5,283 bases of DNA from DASVDK01 sp036562265 [NCBI: Thermodesulfobacteriota bacterium] (GTDB lineage Bacteria > DASVDK01), in contig DATCKS010000618.1 of NCBI GenBank assembly GCA_036562265.1, positions 1-5,283 of the forward strand. Direction: 5' to 3'. Shown one piece after another: positions 1-5,180 of the stretch. The notes under the pieces were generated by a model that made no database searches, was not told where the DNA came from, and worked only from the letters and a program-made list of their open reading frames with translations. Position 1 is the stretch's first letter, and each line of letters opens with the position of its first letter. The translations under genes were made by a program, and so were the position numbers.

Positions 1-684
1 GCTGTCCTTCGACCAGGCGTCGGGATTGGCCCGCATCCAGTCGATGCCGTCCCGCTGCCGCCCCTGCATCTCCATCACGTGCGCCACGGCGTGCTGCGCC
101 CAGCCGTCGCGCGGCTCGAGGTCGACCGCCCGGCGCCCCACCCGCTCGGCGCGCTCGTAGAGCCCGGTCTCCTCGAGGCCGAAGGCGTGCATGCCGAGGA
201 TCGCGTGGTAGCCCGGCATGCCGGGCGACCAGGCCGGCAGGGCGCGGGCGATCCGGTCGCGAAGCATCCGCGAGTCGCCCCTGTAGAAGTCGATCAGATG
301 CCCCGCCTGGATCGCCAGCGCGTCGGTCGGGTGCTCGATCGTCACGTCCTCGAGCGTCCGGCCGGCGGCCTCCCACTCCCCCTCGATCAGGCGGCCGATC
401 GCCTCGACGTGCCCGCGCTCCCGGGTGGTCATCGGCAGCCGCGCCGCCGCCTCGTAGCAGGCCCGCGCGACCGGCAGGCCGGTCGGCTCCGTGCCGAGCA
501 GGTGCAGGTAGGCCTTGAGCACGTACCCCATCACGAAGTCCGGGCTCTCGGCCAGGGCGCGGTCGATGGTGGCGACCGGGTCGCCGACGTAGCACTGCAG
601 CTCGCGCACCGCCTGCTCGTACGCCTCGGCCGCCCGGGCGCCGGCCCCCGTGAGGGTCTCGCCCCGTGCATCCCTGATGGTCAT
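1..684 (-). CDS. TTC38-family tetratricopeptide repeat protein (partial, C-terminus outside the window)
   Basis: An open frame of 228 codons runs from an ATG at 684 to the left edge without a stop, so about the N-terminal half is visible; family members are usually about 430-470 residues. The visible part is alpha-helical and TPR-like. It shows the family pattern of an early 'Y..AV..L..Y..DP...ID.AL..SP.F..GY..KAYL.LL' block (about residues 21-65). It also has the segment HAVAHVMEMQGR at residues 198-209, which is characteristic of TTC38-like proteins. No signal peptide or membrane segment is seen, so it is probably cytoplasmic. TPR proteins act as protein-protein scaffolds; the bacterial TTC38 family has no settled function. 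The start is supported by a purine-rich Shine-Dalgarno sequence (GGAGAGG) 7 bases upstream. It lies 126 bp downstream of msrB on the same strand, so co-transcription is possible but unproven. Confidence 0.85.
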   Translation of the reverse strand, partial: MTIRDARGETLTGAGARAAEAYEQAVRELQCYVGDPVATIDRALAESPDFVMGYVLKAYLHLLGTEPTGLPVARACYEAAARLPMTTRERGHVEAIGRLIEGEWEAAGRTLEDVTIEHPTDALAIQAGHLIDFYRGDSRMLRDRIARALPAWSPGMPGYHAILGMHAFGLEETGLYERAERVGRRAVDLEPRDGWAQHAVAHVMEMQGRQRDGIDWMRANPDAWSKDS

Positions 685-810
685 GGTTCGTCCTCTCCTT
701 TCCGAACGTTCCCTCGCCCGGCTGACCCGGGCCGACGTCTCTGGACGGTGAGGCTAGCCGGCCGGCGTCACGCGAGCCGTGGCGGCAGCGTCAAGGATGC
801 GTGAAAAACG
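685..810. other. Intergenic leader between msrB and the TPR gene
   Basis: This 126-bp gap carries the ribosome binding site of the TPR gene, the palindrome GAACGTTC at 704-711, and an inverted repeat GCCCGG (716-721) / CCGGGC (727-732) with a 5-base loop. A TTGACG hexamer on the minus strand near the msrB end has no good -10 partner at normal spacing. No run of T follows a stem, so I see no clear intrinsic terminator for msrB. Confidence 0.4.
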
Positions 811-1209
811 TCACCGTGGCTCGAAGTCGAGCGCCACGCCGTTCGTGCAGTACCGCAGCCCGATCGGCTCGGGGCCGTCGTCGAACACGTGGCCGATGTG
901 GCCGCCGCAGCGGCTGCAGTGCACTTCCGTGCGGCGCATGAAGAAGCTGCTGTCCTCGGACGTGCCGACGGCGCCGTCGAGCGGCGTGTGGAAGCTCGGC
1001 CAACCGGTGCCGCTGTCGAACTTCGCCTGGCCGTCGAAGAGCGGCTGCCGGCAGGCGGCGCAGACGTACGTTCCGGGGCGGTGCTCGTCGTTGAGCGGGC
1101 TCGTCCAGGGCCGCTCGGTCCCGTGCTCGCGCAACACGGCGTACTGTTCGGGCGTCAGGACCGCCTTCCATTCCGCGTCGCTCTTCACGTGCTCGTCCCT
1201 CCAGGCCAT
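811..1209 (-). CDS. msrB: Peptide-methionine (R)-S-oxide reductase MsrB
   Basis: This 132-residue protein reduces the R epimer of methionine sulfoxide in oxidised proteins, normally with electrons from thioredoxin. It has the full MsrB layout: 'SDAEWKAVLTPEQYAVLREHGTE' type N-terminus, structural zinc cysteines C50/C53 and C98/C101, SGTGWPSF at 66-73, HIGHVFDDGP at 104-113, and the catalytic cysteine C121 in RYCTNGVALDF (the classic form is RYCxNSASLxF). Only five cysteines exist: four zinc ligands and the catalytic one. The position often held by the resolving cysteine (SGCGWPSF) is T68, so this is a one-cysteine-type enzyme. There is no signal peptide, so it is cytoplasmic. The ATG at 1209 is chosen because it gives the normal family length and has GGAG 7 bases upstream; the frame stays open to 1368, but that extension is low-complexity and has no family similarity. 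The gene is divergent from the small membrane protein gene. Confidence 0.95.
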   Translation of the reverse strand: MAWRDEHVKSDAEWKAVLTPEQYAVLREHGTERPWTSPLNDEHRPGTYVCAACRQPLFDGQAKFDSGTGWPSFHTPLDGAVGTSEDSSFFMRRTEVHCSRCGGHIGHVFDDGPEPIGLRYCTNGVALDFEPR

Positions 1210-1219
1210 CCCGCCGCTC

Positions 1220-1242
1220 CGCGGCCGGGTCGACCGGCCGCG
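1220..1242 (-). promoter_or_regulatory. GC hairpin touching the msrB ribosome binding site
   Basis: A perfect 9-bp inverted repeat, CGCGGCCGG (1220-1228) and CCGGCCGCG (1234-1242), has a 5-base loop (1229-1233). Read on the minus strand it would form a very stable stem in the msrB leader. The stem ends at the first base of the GGAG Shine-Dalgarno sequence (1217-1220). It could limit ribosome access or be a DNA operator; chance occurrence in GC-rich DNA is possible. Confidence 0.4.
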
Positions 1243-1321
1243 CCGTGCGGAGCCGCGCCGCCCGAACGCCGCCCGCGGGCCCGTCTCGCGATTCGGGCGC
1301 TCGGGGTGTGACCGCGCCGGC

Positions 1322-1350
1322 TTGACTCCCCTGCCGGCTTCCGCGATACC
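1322..1350 (+). promoter_or_regulatory. Candidate promoter for the small membrane protein gene
   Basis: TTGACT at 1322-1327 matches the -35 consensus at 5 of 6 positions. It is followed by a 17-bp spacer and a poorer -10, GATACC, at 1345-1350. Transcription would start near 1357 and give a leader of about 33 bases before the GTG start. The spacing is ideal but the -10 is weak, so this is a suggestion. Confidence 0.3.
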
Positions 1351-1389
1351 CGGCGCGCTCGGTTCCATCGTCGTGCGAGGAGGTTGGCG

Positions 1390-1632
1390 GTGATCGCCAT
1401 CGCATTCGGTCTCGTCAAGTTGCTCGTCCTGCTCGTCCCGGGGGTGATCTGCCTGGCGAGCCCGGAGTCGGTCCGGAACGTGGCGCTCGAGGCGCGGCGC
1501 CGGTACGGGCTCGACCGCTCCTGGCAGGACCGGATCTTCACCGAGGACTTTCTCGTGTCGATCCGCCTCTTCGGCGTCGTGCTCCTCTTCTTCGCCGCCC
1601 TGCTCGGCTTCGTCGTGTTCCGGCAGGGATAG
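1390..1632 (+). CDS. Small protein with two predicted membrane segments, unknown function
   Basis: This 80-residue protein has two hydrophobic stretches, about residues 2-23 and 57-77. They are separated by a charged loop (about 24-56) rich in Arg, Glu and Asp, so it should form a helical hairpin in the cytoplasmic membrane. I do not recognise a family. The start is the GTG at 1390, because a perfect AGGAGG at 1378-1383 lies 6 bases before it; the in-frame TTG at 1384 would abut the Shine-Dalgarno directly and is therefore unlikely. The stop TAG is at 1630-1632. The gene converges on the glycine-zipper gene with only 11 bp between the stops, and is divergent from msrB across 180 bp. The strong ribosome binding site and a clean hydrophobic pattern make it a likely real gene. 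Confidence 0.7.
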   Translation: MIAIAFGLVKLLVLLVPGVICLASPESVRNVALEARRRYGLDRSWQDRIFTEDFLVSIRLFGVVLLFFAALLGFVVFRQG

Positions 1633-1643
1633 GCCGGACTCGA

Positions 1644-2186
1644 TCAGAAGTCCCCGGGGTCCCCCCCGAAGTCGCCGCCGAGGTCGTCCGCGTCGTCGAA
1701 CCCCTCCCCATCAGCCGCGTCCCCGGCCGCCGCGTCCGGGTCCGGGGCGTCGGGATCGGCCTCCTCGGCGCCGGCCGCATCGAAGCCGCCGAGGAACTGG
1801 TTCGCGATCGCCGTCCCGATGAACGCCCCGGCGATCGTCCCAAGGAGGCTGCCGCTCAGGCTCCGCTCGAGCGTGCCGGGCCGCCGCATCTCCGCCCGCG
1901 TCGCCGCGCGCGCCAGGGTGCGCGGGTCGGCGTCGCGCGACGGGTCGAGCCGCTCGCCCGGCGGCGCCTCGCGGGCCAGGTGTCCCAGCACCCGGGCGCG
2001 CTGCTCGGCCGTGAGCTCAGCGAGGGCCTCGGCGTGCGCCTGCTCGATGGCCTCGGGCGGCGCCGTGCGAAGCAGGTACCGGTAGCGGGCGATGGCCTGC
2101 TCGTCGCCCGGCTCGACGGGACGCGCCTCGCGGTCGGGCGGCGGCTTGGCCCCGCCGCCGCCGAACAGCCGATCCAGGAGTCCCAT
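1644..2186 (-). CDS. Conserved hypothetical protein with glycine zipper and acidic C-terminal tail
   Basis: This 180-residue protein resembles a family common in actinobacterial genomes, often labelled 'cation-transporting ATPase' although no ATPase motif (no P-type DKTGT, no Walker A) is visible. In order: an N-terminal 'MGLLDRLFGGGG' segment; a conserved helical block at about 33-70 (RYRYLLRTAPPEAIEQAHAE at 34-53 onward); a second conserved block at about 88-108 (TLARAATRAEMRRPGTLER); a hydrophobic stretch of about 110-134 with glycines at 112, 116, 120 and 124, a perfect GxxxGxxxGxxxG zipper; and a disordered tail (136-180) with 17 Asp/Glu and no Lys or Arg. The zipper could mediate membrane insertion or oligomerisation. 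The ATG at 2186 has AGAGGAG 5 bases upstream. The gene is divergent from the ChaB gene. Function is unknown. Confidence 0.8.
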   Translation of the reverse strand: MGLLDRLFGGGGAKPPPDREARPVEPGDEQAIARYRYLLRTAPPEAIEQAHAEALAELTAEQRARVLGHLAREAPPGERLDPSRDADPRTLARAATRAEMRRPGTLERSLSGSLLGTIAGAFIGTAIANQFLGGFDAAGAEEADPDAPDPDAAAGDAADGEGFDDADDLGGDFGGDPGDF

Positions 2187-2341
2187 GACGTCTCCTCTCC
2201 GTACGTGAAGGCCGTCCGGTGAGCCGACGCACGGACCGTGCCCCCGGCGGGCAAGTCACCCGCCCGCCACCCATCCGCTCCCTCGGGCGCGCGTCTCGCA
2301 AGGCTCCCTCGAAACCCGCTTCCTCGAGGAGGTACGACACC
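2187..2341. promoter_or_regulatory. Divergent intergenic region with two inverted repeats
   Basis: These 155 bp must carry the promoters of both the glycine-zipper gene (minus) and the ChaB gene (plus). They contain a palindrome GCACGG-A-CCGTGC at 2229-2241 and, 4 bases further, an inverted repeat GGCGGGC (2246-2252) / GCCCGCC (2262-2268) with a 9-base loop. Either could be an operator. No convincing -35/-10 pair stands out, and the region stays GC-rich. Confidence 0.35.
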
Positions 2342-2728
2342 ATGCCGGTACGCGGTCGCAAGGGGGGCACCGAACTGCCGAGCACGATCGCGCGGTCGGA
2401 CGGACGCGCGCAGACGATCTGGCGGCGAGCGCACGACAGCGCGGTCAAGACCTACGGTGAAGGGCGGAGCGCCCATCGGGTGGCCTACGCCGCGCTCAAG
2501 CACGAGTACGAGAAGCGCGGCAACCGGTGGGTCGCCAAGGGCTGGAAGGGACCGTCCGATCCCCAGGCGCGCCGCGGCCCGACGACGCGCCGAAAGTCCA
2601 CCGACGAGCCGCGCGCCGCCACGGCCGGCGGCAAGGTCGCGCGCACTGCGCCCGCCGCGCGCAAGGCGGCACGCGCCGCGAGGCGCGAGTCCGCGCGAGG
2701 ACGACGGCGGGCGAGCAGGCGCACGTAA
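2342..2728 (+). CDS. ChaB-domain protein with Arg/Ala-rich basic tail
   Basis: This is a 128-residue protein. Residues about 10-68 match the ChaB domain: ELPSTIARSD (11-20), an 'AQTIWRRAHDSAVKTYG' helix (23-39), HRVAYAALKHEYEK (45-58) and a terminal RW/GW pair. E. coli ChaB is about 76 residues and is encoded beside the ChaA cation antiporter; its biochemical role is unclear. The domain is followed by GPSDPQ and a low-complexity tail (75-128) with 19 Arg/Lys and 3 acidic residues, resembling histone-H1-like or AlgP-like tails. Many actinobacterial ChaB proteins carry a Rho N-terminal domain there instead, from family recall. The basic tail suggests nucleic-acid binding, which is inference. 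The ATG at 2342 has a perfect AGGAGG 9 bases upstream; the frame is open from 2219 but the upstream part precedes the ribosome binding site. No chaA-like gene is in the window. Confidence 0.85.
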   Translation: MPVRGRKGGTELPSTIARSDGRAQTIWRRAHDSAVKTYGEGRSAHRVAYAALKHEYEKRGNRWVAKGWKGPSDPQARRGPTTRRKSTDEPRAATAGGKVARTAPAARKAARAARRESARGRRRASRRT

Positions 2729-2861
2729 CCGGAGGCCTCGAGCGGAACGCCGGGACGCTCTTTCCTGCCTCGCGGCGCGTCGAGGGATAGCCGAAGGGCG
2801 GACCTGCCAGGCTAACGGCGTGTGGCGTCGCGGGACGGGCCCGCGGCCGGGTGCAGCGTCG
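2729..2861. other. Convergent intergenic region, no clear terminator
   Basis: This 133-bp gap separates the ends of the ChaB gene and the COG4315-type gene. It holds short palindromes (GAGGCCTC at 2732-2739, CTCGAG at 2737-2742), but no stable stem followed by a T run on either strand, so termination here may depend on Rho or lie in GC-rich structure I cannot score by eye. Confidence 0.4.
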
Positions 2862-3338
2862 TCAGCCTTGCTTCTCGCCGTGCTTGCGGTTGACCGACCC
2901 GTCCGGCGCCACCAGGTACCACTCGCCGCCGAAGGCCTCGACGTCCTGGCCGGTGACCTCGCCCGGGCCGCGGTCCTTCACGAAGTAGTAGAGGGGCCAG
3001 CCGTTGTAGGTGACCTGCCGCGAGCCGTCGCGCCGTTCGAAGGTCCCGAGCAGGTCCTTCTTCACGTTCGGTCCCGCCTCCGGGCCGCCCTGGCCGGCCA
3101 GCGCCGGAGGCCACGCCTGCGCGCAGGCGTCGTAGCAGGCGCTCGCGCCCTTGCCCTGCTGGTCCGCCATGAACATGTACAGCGTCCGGCCGCTGGCGTC
3201 GGTGAGGTACTGGCCGTACGGCGGCTTCGTCGCCGTTTCGATCCGCGGCGCGATCGTGCCCGACTGCCCCTGCCCCATGGCGGGTGCGGCCCACAGGATC
3301 GCGAGCGCGCCCGCCGCGGCGAGTGCCCGTGCTCGCAT
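2862..3338 (-). CDS. Exported COG4315-type protein with two Yx(F/W/Y)xxD motifs (secreted repeat)
   Basis: This 158-residue protein has an N-terminal signal peptide: Arg at 2 and 4, a hydrophobic core at about 5-18, and likely cleavage after about A20-G22. The mature part has two PF03640-like units. The first, about 44-80, contains Y54-x-F56-x-x-D59 and the C68/C72 pair before WPPAL. The second, about 105-145, contains Y117-x-F119-x-x-D122 and ends in GGEWYLVAPDG. COG4315 members are often described as predicted lipoproteins, but this signal sequence has no lipobox cysteine, so the product should be soluble in the periplasm or secreted. C68 and C72 may form a disulfide. Function of the family is unknown. 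The ATG at 3338 has AGGAGGG 5 bases upstream. It lies 71 bp downstream of the amidotransferase gene on the same strand and may be co-transcribed. Confidence 0.88.
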   Translation of the reverse strand: MRARALAAAGALAILWAAPAMGQGQSGTIAPRIETATKPPYGQYLTDASGRTLYMFMADQQGKGASACYDACAQAWPPALAGQGGPEAGPNVKKDLLGTFERRDGSRQVTYNGWPLYYFVKDRGPGEVTGQDVEAFGGEWYLVAPDGSVNRKHGEKQG

Positions 3339-3409
3339 CTCGTCCCTCCTGGTCGTCCGGGTTCGTGTACCGCCGGATCGCAGCAGGGGGCGTACCGGAT
3401 CGGGGACAG
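3339..3409 (-). other. 71-bp gap with an imperfect direct repeat upstream of the exported protein gene
   Basis: Besides the ribosome binding site, the gap holds two copies of the same word on the plus strand: GTACCGCCGGATCG at 3367-3380 and GTACCGGATCG at 3392-3402, differing by a 3-base insertion and 25 bp apart. No good promoter hexamers are seen, so read-through from the amidotransferase gene is plausible. Confidence 0.3.
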
Positions 3410-4162
3410 TCAGACGCCGGCCTGCGATCCCTGGCCGCGTCCCGCTCCCGCGCCGCATGCCCGGCGCAGGAAGTTCACGATCCAGCGGCCGACGACCGCC
3501 GAGTCGGTGGGGGTGTCGAGCGTGCGCAGGCCGCGCTCGTAGGTCTCCTCGCCGATCAGCGCGCGGCGGTGCTCCATCAGCCGGCGAGCGTAGGCGCGGC
3601 TGAAGTCGGGATGCGCCTGGATGGTGAGGACGTGCTCGCCGATCTGCAGCATCTCGTACGGGCAGAAGGGGTGTTCGGCCAGGACCCTGGCGCCGGGCGG
3701 CGGCTCCACGACCTGATCCTGGTGGCTCACGACCAGGGCGATCTCGTCCGCCGGCGGCTCGGCCCACGGGGGCCTCGGCGCGAGGAGCCGCACCTTGCGG
3801 ACGCCGACCCCCCACCCGCGCGACGACTTCTCCACCCGGCCGCCCAGGGCCGCCGCGACGAGCTGGTGGCCGAAGCAGATGCCGACCGTCGGGTGCCGGC
3901 CGGCGTCGAGCGCGCGCGCGAGGTCGGCGGCCCTGGCGATCCAGGGCTCGGCGTCGTAGACGCCCCACCGGCTGCCGGTGAACAGCCACCCGTCGCACTC
4001 GTCGAGCGACTCGGGGAAGTCGCCCGCGGTCAGGTCGTAGCCGCGGAACTGCACGCTCGGATCGACGGCCCGGAGCAACGCCCGGGACATGTCCGGGTAG
4101 TCGCCGAACTCCGCCCGGAGCTCCGCCGGCGCGGAACCGCACTGCAGGATGCCGAGTCGCAT
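3410..4162 (-). CDS. Stand-alone class I glutamine amidotransferase (GMP-synthase-like, YfeJ-type)
   Basis: This is a 250-residue, single-domain protein. Class I amidotransferases hydrolyse glutamine, or a related gamma-glutamyl substrate, with a Cys-His-acid triad. Visible motifs in order: MRLGILQCG start strand; FTGSRWGVYD (61-70), the oxyanion-side loop; the nucleophile elbow GICFGHQL with C96; VSHQDQV (145-151); and IQAHPDF with H184. The third triad residue is usually Glu (HPE) but is D186 here. No synthetase or acceptor domain is fused, so the true substrate is unknown; similar stand-alone members are annotated only as GMP-synthase-like. No signal peptide, hence cytoplasmic. The ATG at 4162 is the natural N-terminus (the first beta strand follows at once). 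Its ribosome binding site, GGGGAA, is modest, consistent with coupling to the regulator gene that stops 23 bp upstream. The frame extends to 4762 but that part is antisense-like shadow inside the regulator. Confidence 0.9.
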   Translation of the reverse strand: MRLGILQCGSAPAELRAEFGDYPDMSRALLRAVDPSVQFRGYDLTAGDFPESLDECDGWLFTGSRWGVYDAEPWIARAADLARALDAGRHPTVGICFGHQLVAAALGGRVEKSSRGWGVGVRKVRLLAPRPPWAEPPADEIALVVSHQDQVVEPPPGARVLAEHPFCPYEMLQIGEHVLTIQAHPDFSRAYARRLMEHRRALIGEETYERGLRTLDTPTDSAVVGRWIVNFLRRACGAGAGRGQGSQAGV

Positions 4163-4185
4163 GGTCGTTCCCCGGGGTCGTGCCG

Positions 4186-5100
4186 TCAGGTCGACGGCCG
4201 ACCGTCGCGGGCAGGCCCGAAGGCGGCGCGAAGCCGCTCGAGTTCCTCGAGCCGCCCCTGGACTTTCTGCCAGTACCGATCGTTGATGCGGGCGATGAGC
4301 GCTTCCATCAGCACGAGCAGCGCGGCCGACGAGTCCCAGCGCGACGGCACCTCGATCCGCGCCACGAAGACGTGCTCGGCGACCGCCGCGATGGGCGACA
4401 GCCACTGGTCGGTGACCAGCACGACGCGAGCCCCGCGCTCGGCGGCGCGGCGGGCGAAGCTCACGACGTCGTCCTGGTACCGCCGGATGTCGAACACCAC
4501 GAGCACCGACCGGCGGCCCATGTTCAGCAGGTACTCCGACCAGGCGACCGGCGGCCCGGTGACGTGCGCGACCCGCGGGTGGAGCGCCCGCAGGTGCATG
4601 TAGGTGTAGTGCGCGATGGCGTCGGTGAACCGGCCGCCGAGGAGGTAGACGGTGTGCTGCGGCGCGGCGAGCAGCGCCGCGACGGCGTCCACCTCGTGCC
4701 GCGGGATGGCCGCCAGCGACTGGCGGATGTTCGCGCAGACGGCCTCGGCGAAGCCGTTCCACGAGTCGCTGCCGTTGCGCGCCGGGGACGAGGGAGCGGG
4801 CCCCTTGTTGAGCGGCGACTTGAGCCGCGCCTCGAGTTCCTTGCGCAGCGCCGCCTGGAACCCCGGGTAACCGGAGTACCCGAGCTTGGCGACGAACCGG
4901 AGCACGGTCGGGTGGCTCACCCCCGCGCGCTGGGCGAAGCCGGTGAGCGACTCGAGGCCGGCCATCGGGTAGCCGGCGAGCAGCGTTCGCGCCGCGGCGC
5001 GCTCGCTTCGCGTCAGGCGATCGAGGCGCCGGTGGATCAGCTCCGCGATCGACTGGTCCTCTCTGCGGCGACTGCCGCCGTGGGCTGGTTGCCTCGGCAC
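4186..5100 (-). CDS. RpiR/MurR-family transcriptional regulator (HTH + SIS)
   Basis: This is a 304-residue protein. Residues about 16-92 form the RpiR-type helix-turn-helix domain: LTRSERAAARTLL (29-41), LTGFAQRAGVSHPTVLRFVAKLGYSG (52-77, containing the recognition helix around 62-73) and FQAALRKEL (81-89). After a Pro/Ser/Asn-rich linker (95-115) comes a SIS sugar-phosphate-type domain (about 130-270): VYLLGGRFTDAIA (151-163), VLVVFDIRRYQDD (199-211), VVLVTDQWLSPIA (226-238). The DIRRYQ form is typical of an RpiR branch whose ligand is not obvious. Such regulators repress or activate neighbouring catabolic genes in response to a phosphorylated metabolite. The start is a GTG at 5100, the only usable in-frame start between the TAA at 5155-5157 and the HTH domain; an ATG at 5109-5111 is out of frame. 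It is the first gene of the likely operon with the amidotransferase and probably controls its own promoter. Confidence 0.93.
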   Translation of the reverse strand: MPRQPAHGGSRRREDQSIAELIHRRLDRLTRSERAAARTLLAGYPMAGLESLTGFAQRAGVSHPTVLRFVAKLGYSGYPGFQAALRKELEARLKSPLNKGPAPSSPARNGSDSWNGFAEAVCANIRQSLAAIPRHEVDAVAALLAAPQHTVYLLGGRFTDAIAHYTYMHLRALHPRVAHVTGPPVAWSEYLLNMGRRSVLVVFDIRRYQDDVVSFARRAAERGARVVLVTDQWLSPIAAVAEHVFVARIEVPSRWDSSAALLVLMEALIARINDRYWQKVQGRLEELERLRAAFGPARDGRPST

Positions 5101-5131
5101 CGTCGATCCATCCCGCTCCCGGTCAATCGGT

Positions 5132-5161
5132 TTGACAGTCGAGCGGCCGATGTTTTAGCAT
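5132..5161 (+). promoter_or_regulatory. Candidate rightward promoter, inside the regulator's leader
   Basis: A perfect -35 TTGACA at 5132-5137 is followed after 18 bp by TAGCAT at 5156-5161 (4 of 6 matches to TATAAT). It would transcribe rightward, toward a gene outside the window. The -35 is the best in the window; the -10 is only fair. Confidence 0.35.
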
Positions 5162-5180
5162 TTTGTTCTAAGTCTCGCGA

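Noticed and set aside
79-804. Plus-strand open frame of 241 codons
   Set aside because: It lies antisense to the TTC38-family gene, is a low-complexity Arg/Pro/Gly-rich product, and lacks a ribosome binding site; GC-rich DNA creates such frames opposite real genes.
1210-1368. MsrB N-terminal extension of 53 residues
   Set aside because: The stretch is Arg/Gly/Pro low-complexity, lacks signal-peptide character and would bury the GGAG site that precedes the ATG at 1209.
1384-1389. TTG start for the small membrane protein
   Set aside because: It directly abuts the AGGAGG with no spacer; the GTG at 1390 has a normal 6-base spacing.
1651-1662. CCCCGGGG-centred palindrome near the convergent gene ends, considered as a bidirectional terminator
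   Set aside because: It falls inside the 3' end of the glycine-zipper coding region where Asp/Gly/Pro codons explain it, and no T run follows.
2238-3542. Plus-strand open frame of 434 codons
   Set aside because: It crosses the ChaB gene in another frame and the antisense of two other genes. The product is Arg/Ala/Pro low-complexity with no family pattern.
2862-4142. Exported protein extended upstream to 426 residues
   Set aside because: The extension runs through the amidotransferase gene out of frame. The ATG at 3338 has a strong ribosome binding site and starts a proper signal peptide.
3284-4603. Plus-strand open frame of 439 codons
   Set aside because: It is antisense to the amidotransferase and regulator genes, both of which have clear motifs. 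Its own product resembles the usual GC-rich antisense translation.
3410-4762. Amidotransferase extended upstream to 450 residues
   Set aside because: The extra 200 residues read through the regulator gene in another frame and look like low-complexity noise; the ATG at 4162 begins the first conserved strand of the fold.
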